Assembly (NCBI GenBank): GCA_948470475.1
Contig: OX419347.1
Span: 5,737,643 to 5,801,642, forward strand
Reading direction: 5' to 3'
Length of the DNA stretch: 64,000 nucleotides
Source: Galaxea fascicularis
Lineage: Eukaryota > Cnidaria > Anthozoa > Scleractinia > Euphylliidae
Shown: one piece after another, positions 44,884 to 56,500 of the stretch
How positions within the stretch are numbered: the first letter of the stretch is position 1
How the letters are laid out: each line of letters begins with the position of its first letter
Program-made: the position numbers and the translations under genes
Notes under the pieces: model-generated
The model's database searches: none
Seen by the model: the letters and a program-made list of their open reading frames with translations, nothing else
Told to the model about the DNA's origin: nothing

Positions 44884-47800
44884 ATGAGCAAAGCATTTAT
44901 TCAGAAACCTGCCCCGCCATTTTCTGGTACCGCGGTCAACAAGTACGGCGAATTCATCGACTTGAAATTGTCCGACTTCAAAGGTATGAACAAAACATGC
45001 GTGCCTCGATATTTCTCTTGGTTAGTTTTCACTGACTGCGTTTTCTTTGTCTGCAGGGAAATATCTGGTCCTATTCTTCTACCCGCTTGACTTGTAAGTG
45101 AGAATTTCTTTTATTCTGCATGCATTTTAAGATTCACTGTTGTGTAACGGAACCGGTGACCAATGTAACGGAAAGGTGCAGCTGAAATATTCCCTGGCCG
45201 CGCGGCACTTGTTTAAACTTTAAAAATATAATCTGTGTTTGAATAGAAGTGTCAGATTTCTGCCATATTCTTCGCTGGTCGTGGACCTAAGCTGTCGTCT
45301 GGGGATTGTTTTTATTCATTTTGCACGAACAATGTATCCACCACGTGCGGAAGCACGAAAAATCGCGCAAAATTACTGATTCAGTCCACGACCTGTGCTT
45401 AAGCTTACATAATTTTTGAAACGGTTAAGGAGAAGGAATTTTTTTCAGACCTCAAACCTTGACTGGTGTTATTGCGTTTGTTTTTCTTTCTTTTTTTTTT
45501 TTTTTTTTTTTGAGAAGATCGTTTGTAAATGATGTAAAAGTAAATATATAAACTTAAAAATTAATTTCACAGTTAATTTTTGTAGATATTGGACCGACAG
45601 CTGTATTGCATCAAACCGATTCCTTTTTTAGGGCTGATAACAGCAGGGAACCTTGTTTTGCTCTACTAAATCTTTCCTGTAATTAAGCAGCCTTTTCTTT
45701 ATTTTTCATGGGCGAGAAATGTGACGTAGAGGAAAGTTATTAACAAGGAAATGATATGGTTTTCCTGCTCATTTCATTGTGTAAAACATCAATTTGCCCT
45801 TAAGGCAATGAAGATCTTGGAGATGCGAGTATGGTTGATTTCAAATGTTTAAAATTGTTTCTAGTAAAATTATTGAAATGCTGTGTGGTTGAAAATTTTT
45901 TGATTGAAATCAGGTCAAGGTTTCCTGTCAATGTGGCAAAATAATGTTTTTGCAAAAGTCAATGGGCCAATTGAAAAGTTTAAGTGGGTTTGAAGTTAAT
46001 TGATGATCAAAATGATAGAGTTAGTGAATGGTCTTCTATAAGTACACTGTAAGCACAGTGATGCATGAATCAGAGCTGATGTCTGGGTTTCCTTTGCAAG
46101 CCACATACATGTAGCCTTGGGCTGGCAAGAGTATTGAGGTCGCATTGCCTTGCAAAATTTGAATTAAACATTCTCCATCTTTCAAGTGCAAGCCTTTTTA
46201 CTTCTGGTGTGTGTGAATTTGACAGGTGTTCCAAGTTGCGTGCATAATCTTTGGCCATGTAAACATACATCATATTCCTGCTCTTTTGTTCACTTGCGGT
46301 TTTTCCATCAAATCAAAACTTAAAAACACAAAGCAAGACCCTTCAGGGTAAAGGATACTGTGGTTGAATAAAAAACGTGTTATGAATATGAAACTAAAAG
46401 TTAAACTTGTTTTCATTAGGAAATGGCTTTTTCAGGCTATTTGCCTTCTCACTGTGCAAGTCCTCAGGATTTTCATAATATTTGTATAGTGGCAGACATA
46501 CAGTGTACTGTGCATGTCGTTATAGACTGTTGACATGTACATCCAAAATACAGGAGTTGGGGCTTCTGAAGTTTATATGGATAAAAAATGTATTGGAGCA
46601 CAAAATATACATGTGGACAATGTTGGATGGTAAAACAAAAAGGCCTGAAAATTGAATTGGATTTTGAACTCAATATTACATGCAGTGATTTTGTTTTTCT
46701 GTGGCTTTTCAAATTGTTACAGTGTTGTTTTAAGCTGCTAAAGTAGAAGGGTTAAAGAAATAATTATTATACAAGCACTTATAGAATCCAGAGCCTCACT
46801 TTTCACCTCAAATGGCCCTCGAAAACCTCTTAACCCTCTGTTGCTTTCTTAGATAGTTTCTTTGACTTTCAAAATATTTTTTTCTAAAACGTTTTCATAT
46901 ATATTCATATCTTGTGTGAAAATGCTCCAAGACAATTCATTACATCCAACATTTTGCTTCACGAGCAAAACGAAACGAGCTTCACATCTTTGGCTGGCTG
47001 CAAATATATAGCCTACTAATCAGGGACACCTAGTCGTCAGTAAAGAATGACTGATCTTTTGCTCTGAACTAGTGACCTGCATCCAATATACTGAATGGAT
47101 AACTTTAAGGCTATGTTCACACGGGACCAGTATGTTATGGTCCGGTACAGGATTGAAGTGAGCAAAGGAGCTGTTTCTAGCAGTTAATGCCCAGATGAAG
47201 CTTTTAAAATGGGGCCAAACTTAAATTGCACTCCTAGTACCAAAAGGAACCAGTCCAGGTGTTAAGACGGTGACAGATCCATTTGTGACTGAAATGGTTC
47301 CACAACTGGACCTACTTTTTTGGAGGTCCAGAAATTGGGCCTGATTGGGAATGGATTGATGGTACGGTTAGCAGGTCCCGTGTGGACAAAACACCTATCC
47401 AGCACGATTTTTAGATCGGAGCCATTTAGAACCAGTCCCATGTGAACATAGCCTAAGCTTTTAGCTTCATTAAACCATCTTCAGATTTTGGTTTTGATTT
47501 GCTTATAAGTCTGTGGAATATTTTTCACTTAATTTATGTGATATTGTTAATTTAAATGAAAAGCACTGTGTTTGATAGTGGAGCCAATCCATTGCACATT
47601 AGAAAATGCAAGACAATAGTTCATCATGTTTTCTAACCTTGCTTTTTTTGTTTCTCTGTAGCACGTTTGTTTGTCCAACTGAAATCATAGCCTTCAGTGA
47701 TAGAGTTGAAGAGTTCCGGGCCATTAACTGTGAGGTCGTTGCTTGTTCTGTTGATTCACATTTTTCTCATCTTGCTTGGTAAGGTTATATCTGTTATCTG

Positions 47801-50800
47801 CCCTGCCTGTCCCCTTCAAGCCCTTTCACTTTGCACTGATGGCCGTTAGCTACTTAGCAATGGAAGTTAGCCAGTTGAGCAAAGATTTGATGAACTCAAT
47901 CTCACCAGTCTCATCTTCTTCGATGCAGTAAAATGCAACTTGATGGTGCTGACAACAAAGAGTACCAGTGTCACAATTGTAGTCAGCCACTTAATTTTTT
48001 ATGTACATCTGCCAAGAATCCCTGTGATCTTCGATTGAAGGGAGTTTTTTAATGGGAAGAGTGAGCATTGAGTATTCCCTTCACCCTATCACCCTCCCTT
48101 CCCCTTACTTCTGTTTTTGTTAGTGTGGTGGGTGTCTGTCTTCCTAATAATGTGTGGGAGCTCATGGCAGGGTTGCCAGGATTTGCCAGCCATTGGAGTG
48201 GTAACTCCATGTAGGAGATGGCTTCAAAAAGTGGAGACTGCTGGACATCTTAGGAAGGCTCTGCCCCGAGGTCTGACCCCTTACCTTTTTATGTACCATT
48301 TTTGACAGAAAAGGCACCCCTTTCGTATACTTTCCATTGACAAAATGGTACCCCTTTCGTGTAATCTTACATTATAAAATGGTAACCCCTTACAGTCATA
48401 AGGTATGTGTGTTAGGAATATTTTAACGAAAGACCCTCTTCAATCCCCAAATGACAGATTTTCCTACTTCAACTTGTGAAATCCCTACTCTTTCATAAAC
48501 CTGAAACGTAAAAAGGTACCCTTTCGGGCATAGCCTCCCCATATAGGCCATTTTAGGGAGTATCCCCCCTCCCCCCTTCCTGGGGTGTAAAAGGGATGGA
48601 ATGGGGAGCAAGAAAATGAGAGAAAATGGTGGGGGACTGGGGAGGAGGGGGTGAAGGAACGCCTTCCCGCAAACCCCCATTTACTGATTCTGTGTCGGCT
48701 GGCAGCAAAATTCTGATTGGTTAATTTTGACATTAGGCCACATGGAAATTGAAGATGTGCCATTGTGAACTTTACGGCGATTTTTTTGATTGCCTCAGTG
48801 TATTCCCCCTACGTCATAAGGTTATTGAAATAGCTGCTTTCATCAGTGTGCAGTTAAATTCTCATTATATGTTGCCCTTTCACATTTTCTTCAGAAATAG
48901 TGGGGAGAAGTTGTCAAACTATCAAGCAAATAAATCTTGTGTGATCCTATCCTTAATTAGCATGATCACTCTATATTATGAAGTGTTGATAATATTATTA
49001 TTATTATAATAAGTAATAATCAGCATCAAGTTTCTCCTTGAAATATCAACACTTTAGGAAAGTGAATGGTCACAAGAATTGAGGACAGGATCACACAAGA
49101 CTTCTCCTCACTACTTCTATAGGAAATGTGTGGGGGCAACTAATGAGAATTTAAATTTTGATCTTAGGATTGACGAGGGCTGTGAAATAAAACTTCTTCC
49201 AGAAAATGCATTTTTTAACAATTTGAAAAAGGGGTTTTAAAAGTCTACACAGTTCAGAAATTCAGAAATTGGATATTAACCAACCAGCACAAAATGATCA
49301 TGGCCAAAGTTCCCACTGACTGCTTGAACTGTGGTCTAAATAACTCACTACACTGCAGATCAGACCACTGCATCATCCACATTTAAATTTTGCTTCAATA
49401 TGGCTTTCTGTGTCATCTGGAGTTCCATTCACTGTAGGACCAATGTGGAAAGGAAGAAGGGTGGAATTGGGACGATGAACATCCCTATGCTGTCGGACAT
49501 CACAAAACAGATTTCCAAAGATTATGGTGTTCTGTTGGAAGATCAAGGTGTGGCTCTCAGGTGAGATGTTTCTGAAGAATAATGTTGAAGCTCAATAACA
49601 GTACACATATTGCCATGCCTGGTTTCCATGTGTTCCCAGTGGAAGTATTTAGGTAGAATGTGTGTTAGTATAAAGTCAAGGCTGTCAGTTTATGAAGTGA
49701 AAACAAAGCAAGCACTGCAAGAACTAGCGTCCTTGGGGGTGTGCTTTTCAATTTTTTTAAAATGCCATTCTTGGCATATTTCTAGTGGTGCCTTTGCTCA
49801 TTATCTAAGGTTTTACAACACATGTACAAACTGCTTCAATCATGAGATTGACTGCAGGTGTTAACCTTTACTTCGATTCAATCCTTCAAGATGGATCTTA
49901 TAAGTAATTGTGCAGCAGCTAGAAAGGAGAATTAATAACCATGTCTTGCTACATGTAGTTAAAGAGTGAAGTATTACCAGTGTAAGTATGTTACAGTTAC
50001 TTGCCTTTTTTTTTTTTCGTACACCACATTGATGAATTCTACTGCACTGGAGTTCACTGCACTGCCTCAGAATGTGTACATGTATTTTCAATCTACTTGA
50101 GATAGCATTATTTTGAGTGCAATGAAGGGAGAAAAAATAATTAAGGATTTTAGCAGAAATGTGGATGCTATTTTTCTAAAATAATGATTTTAATTTATTA
50201 TTTTTGCTTTAAGGGGTTTATTTATTATTGATGATAAGGGAATACTACGTCAGATCACGATGAATGACTTGCCGGTTGGAAGGTCTGTGGATGAGGTTCT
50301 TCGTCTTGTGCAGGCTTTCCAGTTTACAGACAAACATGGAGAAGGTGAGACATCAACACTGTTGTATTACTCAGCAATTGGCATAAACAGTTTTTACTTA
50401 TAATAACAGCAAGAAAATGGAAGAGTACTTGGTTTGAATTGGCTTAGGCTCAGATAATTATGGGTATTTGTAAGAGCTTGTTTCAGCTGGCAAATACATC
50501 AATTAAATTCTGCTTTGTGCCAACGACAAATGGCGCGTGATAATACATGGAGATTTTTCTGGGGATTGCCACAATTGTGTTAGTTTGGGTATAATGCACT
50601 CAGTGAGACATTTTTACCCATCATAGCGCAATGCAAAATTGTCTTTGAATGTAATTATTACTTTTTATACCTTCACTCATTATGACTTGCACATGTAACT
50701 CAGAAAAGAAATTGACTATGTATGCCATTTCCAAGTTGTAGTGTGAGGATGATTTCAGTCCATTTCCAGCTCACTGGATCGTTCATTCTCCTGTAAACAT

Positions 50801-51757
50801 TTTGTATAATTCTCTGACTTTTGCATAATGTTTGGTATTTATTCTACATTTGTGGTAAACTATTAATATTCTAACCATGAAACTGTACAACCTTATTATT
50901 GCTGTCATGAAAAAAAGAAATTTCATCAAGGTACTACAAAGACTAACAAAAGATAAAGACAAGAACAGGAACTTGCTTGATAGTGATTTTGTCTGGGATA
51001 AATGGAACAGACCCTGCAAAGACGAAATCATATGTACAACATAATGCAAGTGCCATATTTCTTTTTGGTAGCTTTCATTAACGTTTCCTACCAAAGGAAC
51101 CCAAACCATATCCTGTACCTGTGAGTGCTTAATACATGTAATTCATTTTTTCCATCAATCTATTTCAGTTTGCCCGGCTGGCTGGCGTCCAGGAGCTGAC
51201 ACGGTGAGTTGATAGAAAAGTCCTTTAAATTATTCTATTTTATGGTGTCCACAGTAGAGACCAGGGGTAAAGGTTTGTTGGACGATGCCCCCTCCTCCAT
51301 AATTCTATTGCCTACAGACTGTACTAACACTCAACAGTGGTTTCGATAATTCTTGAAATAGCCGTCTGAGCTAACCAAAGTAGGTGGCAACCAGATTATT
51401 ATTTTATTGAACATTTGAGTGAAAATCTAGATGTACTGGCATAGTAGGCAGCAGTAAGGGGTAAATTCTGACATAGTAGGTGGGGTTTTTTGCCCATTGC
51501 CATCTTCTAATACAGTGAAACCCTTTACTTAAACACACACACTTGAGCAGTCTTTAATATTCTTTTATTTTGGAAAGCTTGATTAGTTTCTATTTCCTTG
51601 CTATTTTTGTTTTGTACATCTTTCCGGAACAATTTGTATATGCATGATTCTTTGCTAATGAGTTTTTTACAATAATAGTTACTTTTTTTTTTTAATTCTT
51701 GGTTTTTAGATTGTTCCAGACACGAAGAAGATGGGGGACTACTTCTCCAAACAGTGA
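44884..51757 (+). CDS. PRDX1: Typical 2-Cys peroxiredoxin (PRDX1/2-like), seven exons
   Basis: Exons 44884-44983, 45057-45093, 47662-47778, 49438-49560, 50214-50344, 51169-51203 and 51710-51757 all have GT-AG borders and join in frame to 196 aa. [14 protein letters not shown] carries the peroxidatic cysteine and HGEVCPAGW the resolving cysteine, so it is a typical 2-Cys enzyme that reduces H2O2 with thioredoxin as donor. GGIG and the terminal YFSKQ are the two motifs that make eukaryotic family members sensitive to over-oxidation and repair by sulfiredoxin. No signal peptide or transit peptide is seen (it starts [13 protein letters not shown]), so it is probably cytosolic, closer to PRDX1/2 than PRDX3/4. 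PRDX1 versus PRDX2 cannot be separated in a cnidarian. Candidate polyadenylation signals AATAAA lie near 52080-52110. Confidence 0.96.
47107..47456. mobile_element. PIF/Harbinger-type MITE with TAA target duplication
   Basis: The left end GGCTATGTTCACACGGGACC and right end GTCCCATGTGAACATAGCC are inverted, and TAA flanks both. The interior holds diverged repeats of the ends (GCAGGTCCCGTGTGGACAAA). In peroxiredoxin intron 2. Confidence 0.75.
48856..49152. repeat. Long imperfect palindromic repeat
   Basis: The left arm from 48856 (AAATTCTCATTATATGTTGC, later GGGGAGAAGTTGT and CTTGTGTGATCCTATCCTTA) is mirrored by a right arm ending at 49152. A (TTA)n stretch lies between. A half copy is at 32489-32690. 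In peroxiredoxin intron 3. Confidence 0.65.
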
Positions 51758-53556
51758 TAGTATTATAGCTTATAAGTAGTTTGCAATTTTGAGATTAAAA
51801 GGTGCCCCCAATCCTTTTTAAATGAATTTTATATTATTTAATCTCGTAGTTCACAGTGATGCTACAAAGTCAATGTCATCAATAATATTGGTGCTCTTGA
51901 AACCAATCATTTTCCAATCATTTCGAATTTACTTTCTTTAGTAACCCACTTATAGTAACTTTCTTCTTAATTAGTAACATTGTTTGTGGTGAATCTCTTC
52001 TCTAATATGGTGTTTGTAAATTCTAGTGGATTAAAATTAAAGTGAGAGAAAAATCAACCACATGGAGTTTTTTGGTGTCAATAAAATGTTTGTTGTCAGT
52101 TGAGAAAATAAAATTATATCAAAATGCCAAAATTTTGAATGTTTTCTTGGCCATTTCTTACACTGTAGCAGCCTTAACTACAAGCCACGCGGTAAATTTT
52201 TTTGGGCAACCCTTTGACAGCTTACTGATGGCATTACCCTTTAACTCCAAAGATCTGAATAGCAATTCTCCCTTCAAGCTGCCATTCATTTCCTTGTAAA
52301 TTACTAATAGGAGAATTTTGTATTAAATTAACATAACATCCTCCAACTGATATTTTTTTTTAATTCTCATCACCTGTTTGCTTTATGTATTGAGAGAAGT
52401 TACATCACATGCAAATGGACAATTTTTAACAATTTAAGGTGGATCTGAATTTGCATCTACAAACTTTTGTTAACTGTGCAAAATGTTTCTGGGATCATCT
52501 GACATGCCCAAATGTTTGATTCATTATTAACACCAGTTCTTTGGTGGATCGATACTACCGCACTTTTTCATTTGTATCCTTGAAAGTGGTATCAAATGCC
52601 CCATTATTACATATAGGGTTACCATAGCAACCCTACAGCCTCTTAGAAGCTCTCCTTGGCTTCATGTGCCTGTAATTCAAAAATAAGTTTGCTGACCCCC
52701 ATTTCAGTTGTTCAATTGTAATCAGCATACCAAGGTTTATTGTTCTGCAAAGTTGAAAAAAAAAACAATTTGTACTGTAGGTTCAGAGCCACAAATTTTC
52801 GATAAGTTAAAGTGGCTCTGAACCTACAGTTGTACAGCAACAATTTTGAGCCTCCATAACACTTAAAGTAGTACTTTTTAACAATTAAAAAAGGGGCCAC
52901 TGAGATTGCCTTTAATATTAGAGTTATTGTCACCAAATTCTTAAATTAGGGGCATTCCTAACAAGCTTATAGTGTTGTTCATGACTCATTAATATTGTTT
53001 TAATTTATCCTGATAACAACCGAGTTGGACCTGATCAGAACAGCTGGTATTAACTGGTGATTAGAAATATAAATATAAAACTCTAAAACAAGGAGGCTTT
53101 GTAACATAAGTTGCGTTAAAGAACATTAAAGGCTATTTAGACATATTAAGCTGTTTCAGGCAATCTGCCCCATTAAATCGTTACAGGTGTCCTGTCCCCT
53201 ATACCCAAGATGAGAGTAATTTCTAGCTTTTTGGGGAGTATTCATTATAAGCTCTAAGAAGACAACATGAATTATTAAAAAAAAGGTTGGTAATGCATGC
53301 ATGCCACACCACAATAGTGCTGCAATTTATCCACCTCCAAAACGTGATGAAAATAACCTGTTTTTAAAAGAGGACAAGGTGGGAAGTTCCCTGAGCTTTC
53401 ATTCATACCTAGATAGTGGGCTTTTATTGGGATTAAGACTGTCAGTGTTGAGCCATCAAAGTACTAAAGATGGCACTAAAGGTAGAATTTACTACCCAGC
53501 CCCTCCCCCGAGACGGGTATCGGAGGGGGAAATCTGGGACCTAAAGTATTTCCAAC
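51758..53556. other. Intergenic region between peroxiredoxin and ATPAF1
   Basis: It contains the peroxiredoxin 3' UTR with AATAAA-type signals near 52080 and 52106, a 19-bp-arm inverted repeat at 52774-52830, and the 5' flank of ATPAF1. No other gene seen. Confidence 0.6.
52774..52830. repeat. Perfect inverted repeat, 19-bp arms
   Basis: ACTGTAGGTTCAGAGCCAC at 52774-52792 and its exact reverse complement at 52812-52830, with a 19-base spacer. It lies about 1 kb beyond the peroxiredoxin stop and 0.7 kb before the ATPAF1 start. Confidence 0.9.
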
Positions 53557-56500
53557 ATGGCTGCCGCAATAAGGGTTTGTTCTCGTATCGCAAAGATGAC
53601 AAAGATTGCTAAAAGCGGGTCTTGTTTTCAAGGATTTGCGAACCAGATTTTACCTAAGGAAAGAATAAGGCCTTTTTCCTCATCTGGGACTGTTTATTCA
53701 GCAACTGATGGAATTGAATCAAATCCTTTTTACGAGAAATATGCGGCGAGAATCAAGGAGGTTACGAACGACATCAAGGAGGGAAGATTGTAAGTTGAGT
53801 TTTTAACACTTTTAAATTGTTTGGGTGTAAAACGAAGGTTCTGGGCAAAGCTAAGGAGGTTAGGTGTAATTAAGCGGAGAAAAACGAGCTGAAAATTTTC
53901 CAATGCATAGCGTGGTGGTGCGCTAGTTAAAAATACAGTATTGTGTAGTCAATTCTACGTACAGTTGTGTGTTGAATTGAGTGGCCTGGCCTTTGAATAG
54001 AAGCGAGTCTTAAGGTTACTTTGTTTTGATACAAACCTCTGTCTTTCTCGTGAAAATGAGGAGAACATCGTGATTTACGTGAGAAAAGCAGTGAGATCTG
54101 TATCAAGACAACTCTCAGACTCATTTCTATTTATAGGCCAGGTTACTCAATGGCAGGTCTCTTTTAGGGCCGATTTACACGATACGATTTGTCGCGCGCG
54201 TCTTGGCATATGCAACACAACATAGAACAAAGTTGTGCCGTGTGAATGCTCCTACAACTTAAAAATACAGTATTGTGTAGTCAATTCTACGTACAGTTGT
54301 GTGTTGAATTGAGTGTCTTGGCATATGCAACACAACGTAGAACAAAGTTGTGCCGTGTGAATGCTCCTACAACTTAAAAGTACAGTATTGTGTAGTCAAT
54401 TCTACGTACAGTTGTGTGTTGAATTGAGTGGCCTGGCCTTTGAATAGAAGCGAGTCTTAAGGTTACTTTGTTTTGATACAAACCTCTGTCTTTCTCGTGA
54501 AAATGAGGAGAACATCGTGATTTACGTGAGAAAAGCAGTGAGATCTGTATCAAGACAACTCTCAGCCTCATTTCTATTTATAGGCCAGGTTACTCAATGG
54601 CAGGTCTCTTTTAGGGCCGATTTACACGATACGATTTGTCGCGCGCGTCTTGGCATATGCAACACAACGTAGAACAAAGTTGTGCCGTGTGAATGCTCCT
54701 ACAACTTCTCTACCACAGACGCATGCGACCTAAAATTTGTGGTAGGATTTTAAATCATGTTTTAAAACCATACGACAGTCGTAGGTACAGGTAAATTGAA
54801 TGACAAGTGTCGTATACGATTTTTTGCATGGCGCGAGTAGCTCGCGCTACAGAAGTTGCATGCGACAGTCGTAAGCAAAAGTTGTACCGTGTAAATCGGC
54901 CTTTACAGGTCACATTCCACAGGTCAGAGCACAGACAGCCCAATTGTGGTGTGTGTCATCAAAAGTTGAAATCAACTTTTGATTACACACACCATGATTG
55001 GGCTGCCTGTGGTCAGAGGTACAGGCCACTGTTTTATCGATTGGTAACTAAGCCAAACAGTTTCACCTCAATCTAAAGCAAAATTTGAATAGCGATTAGG
55101 GCTAGGAGAGACACTTTTGAGCTTGTTTATTTATCTGTAGCACAGTGACCTGTACTTTGACCTGTGGAATGTGACCTGCAAAAGAGACCTGCTGGGTCAC
55201 TCAACACACAACTGTAAACCATACATGTAAACATCAAGACCCTGTTAACTAACTTACAGTGTACATACTACCTTGGCAATTTTTACATGCACAAACAGAT
55301 GTAAACTTAAACTCACTTGTACGTGTGAAAAGCCATGTGTAAACATAAAAGTTGAGTGAGGTTCAACTTTTATGTTAATGCATGGGCTTTCATTTGTGCT
55401 ATTTTACTTGCATATTTTTACATGTCCACACACATGTAAAAAATTATGTGATGGGGGAAATAAACCGTTAAATATGCAAATTTCGCATAATATAAGAGAT
55501 TGATCTCATACAATCAACATAGGAACTGGCATAAACCATTACATTGACTGGCTATTACATTTATGCAAACATTTTTGCATTTTCAAAATGTCAGCTATCC
55601 AAAGGCTATTCAAGAGGCTACCTGGAAGTACACACAGAATTAAAAAAAAAAAAAAAAATTATGAATGCATCAGCGTATTACAATCAGGCTATTGTACAAC
55701 ACTAATAAAAGGAACTAATGAAAGGGAGCATTACAAATATCTATATATTCCCCTTTTTTGGAGAGAGGAGCAGTACATTTCAATGAGACAAAATTAAGAC
55801 AAATTTTCAAGATTGTATCCAGTAGTGGGGGAGATTTGGCTCTCATTTATTTGGTTGAACCAGTTGGTAAATGAACAGTCAATTAAAGAGTGCTCAATTG
55901 AATCCTGCTGTCCACAGTAAATAGAATCATTGTCCTCCTGAATCCCAAAATGGAATAACTCTTTCTTAGTTACAATGATTGTTCTGTAGATTAATTTAAA
56001 TACCCACAGAAAATGAATTCTGAAACTTGCTAACCAGTCTGTCACAAATATGCCAGTTTGACAAAATTCAGGGTTTTCAAAAGTAGCCACTGAGCTGTCA
56101 ACAAAAATCACTGCCTACTTCATTATCTTGAGTAACTACTCTGCCTAGCTTTTATCGGGAAGATTTGACATGTTTTTCAAAACTTAGCTGCCTACCAACA
56201 TAAAAAGACTGCCTACTTCATAAACTTATTTGTGACAACCTTGCCATTCTTTTTAAAGATGCTCTCTCGCAGTTTCTGTCGACAAGATCAATATCATCAA
56301 TATCATACTTTATTCACATTTCTGTTGCATTTACAAAATTTCAATTTATTTAACATATATTTAGAGACTTAAAGTGCTACTATGACGAAATTTGCACCTT
56401 TCCCATCTGCACCATTTTAAAATACAAACAAGTATGTACGTCTGTAGAAGAAGAAGAATGCTGTTTAAAATTTTGAAATAATTATCTCTTTTTGTTCAAG

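Noticed and set aside
53927..54571. Two nearly identical 65-codon minus-strand ORFs
   Set aside because: Both come from the duplicated non-coding unit; identity reflects recent duplication, not protein conservation.
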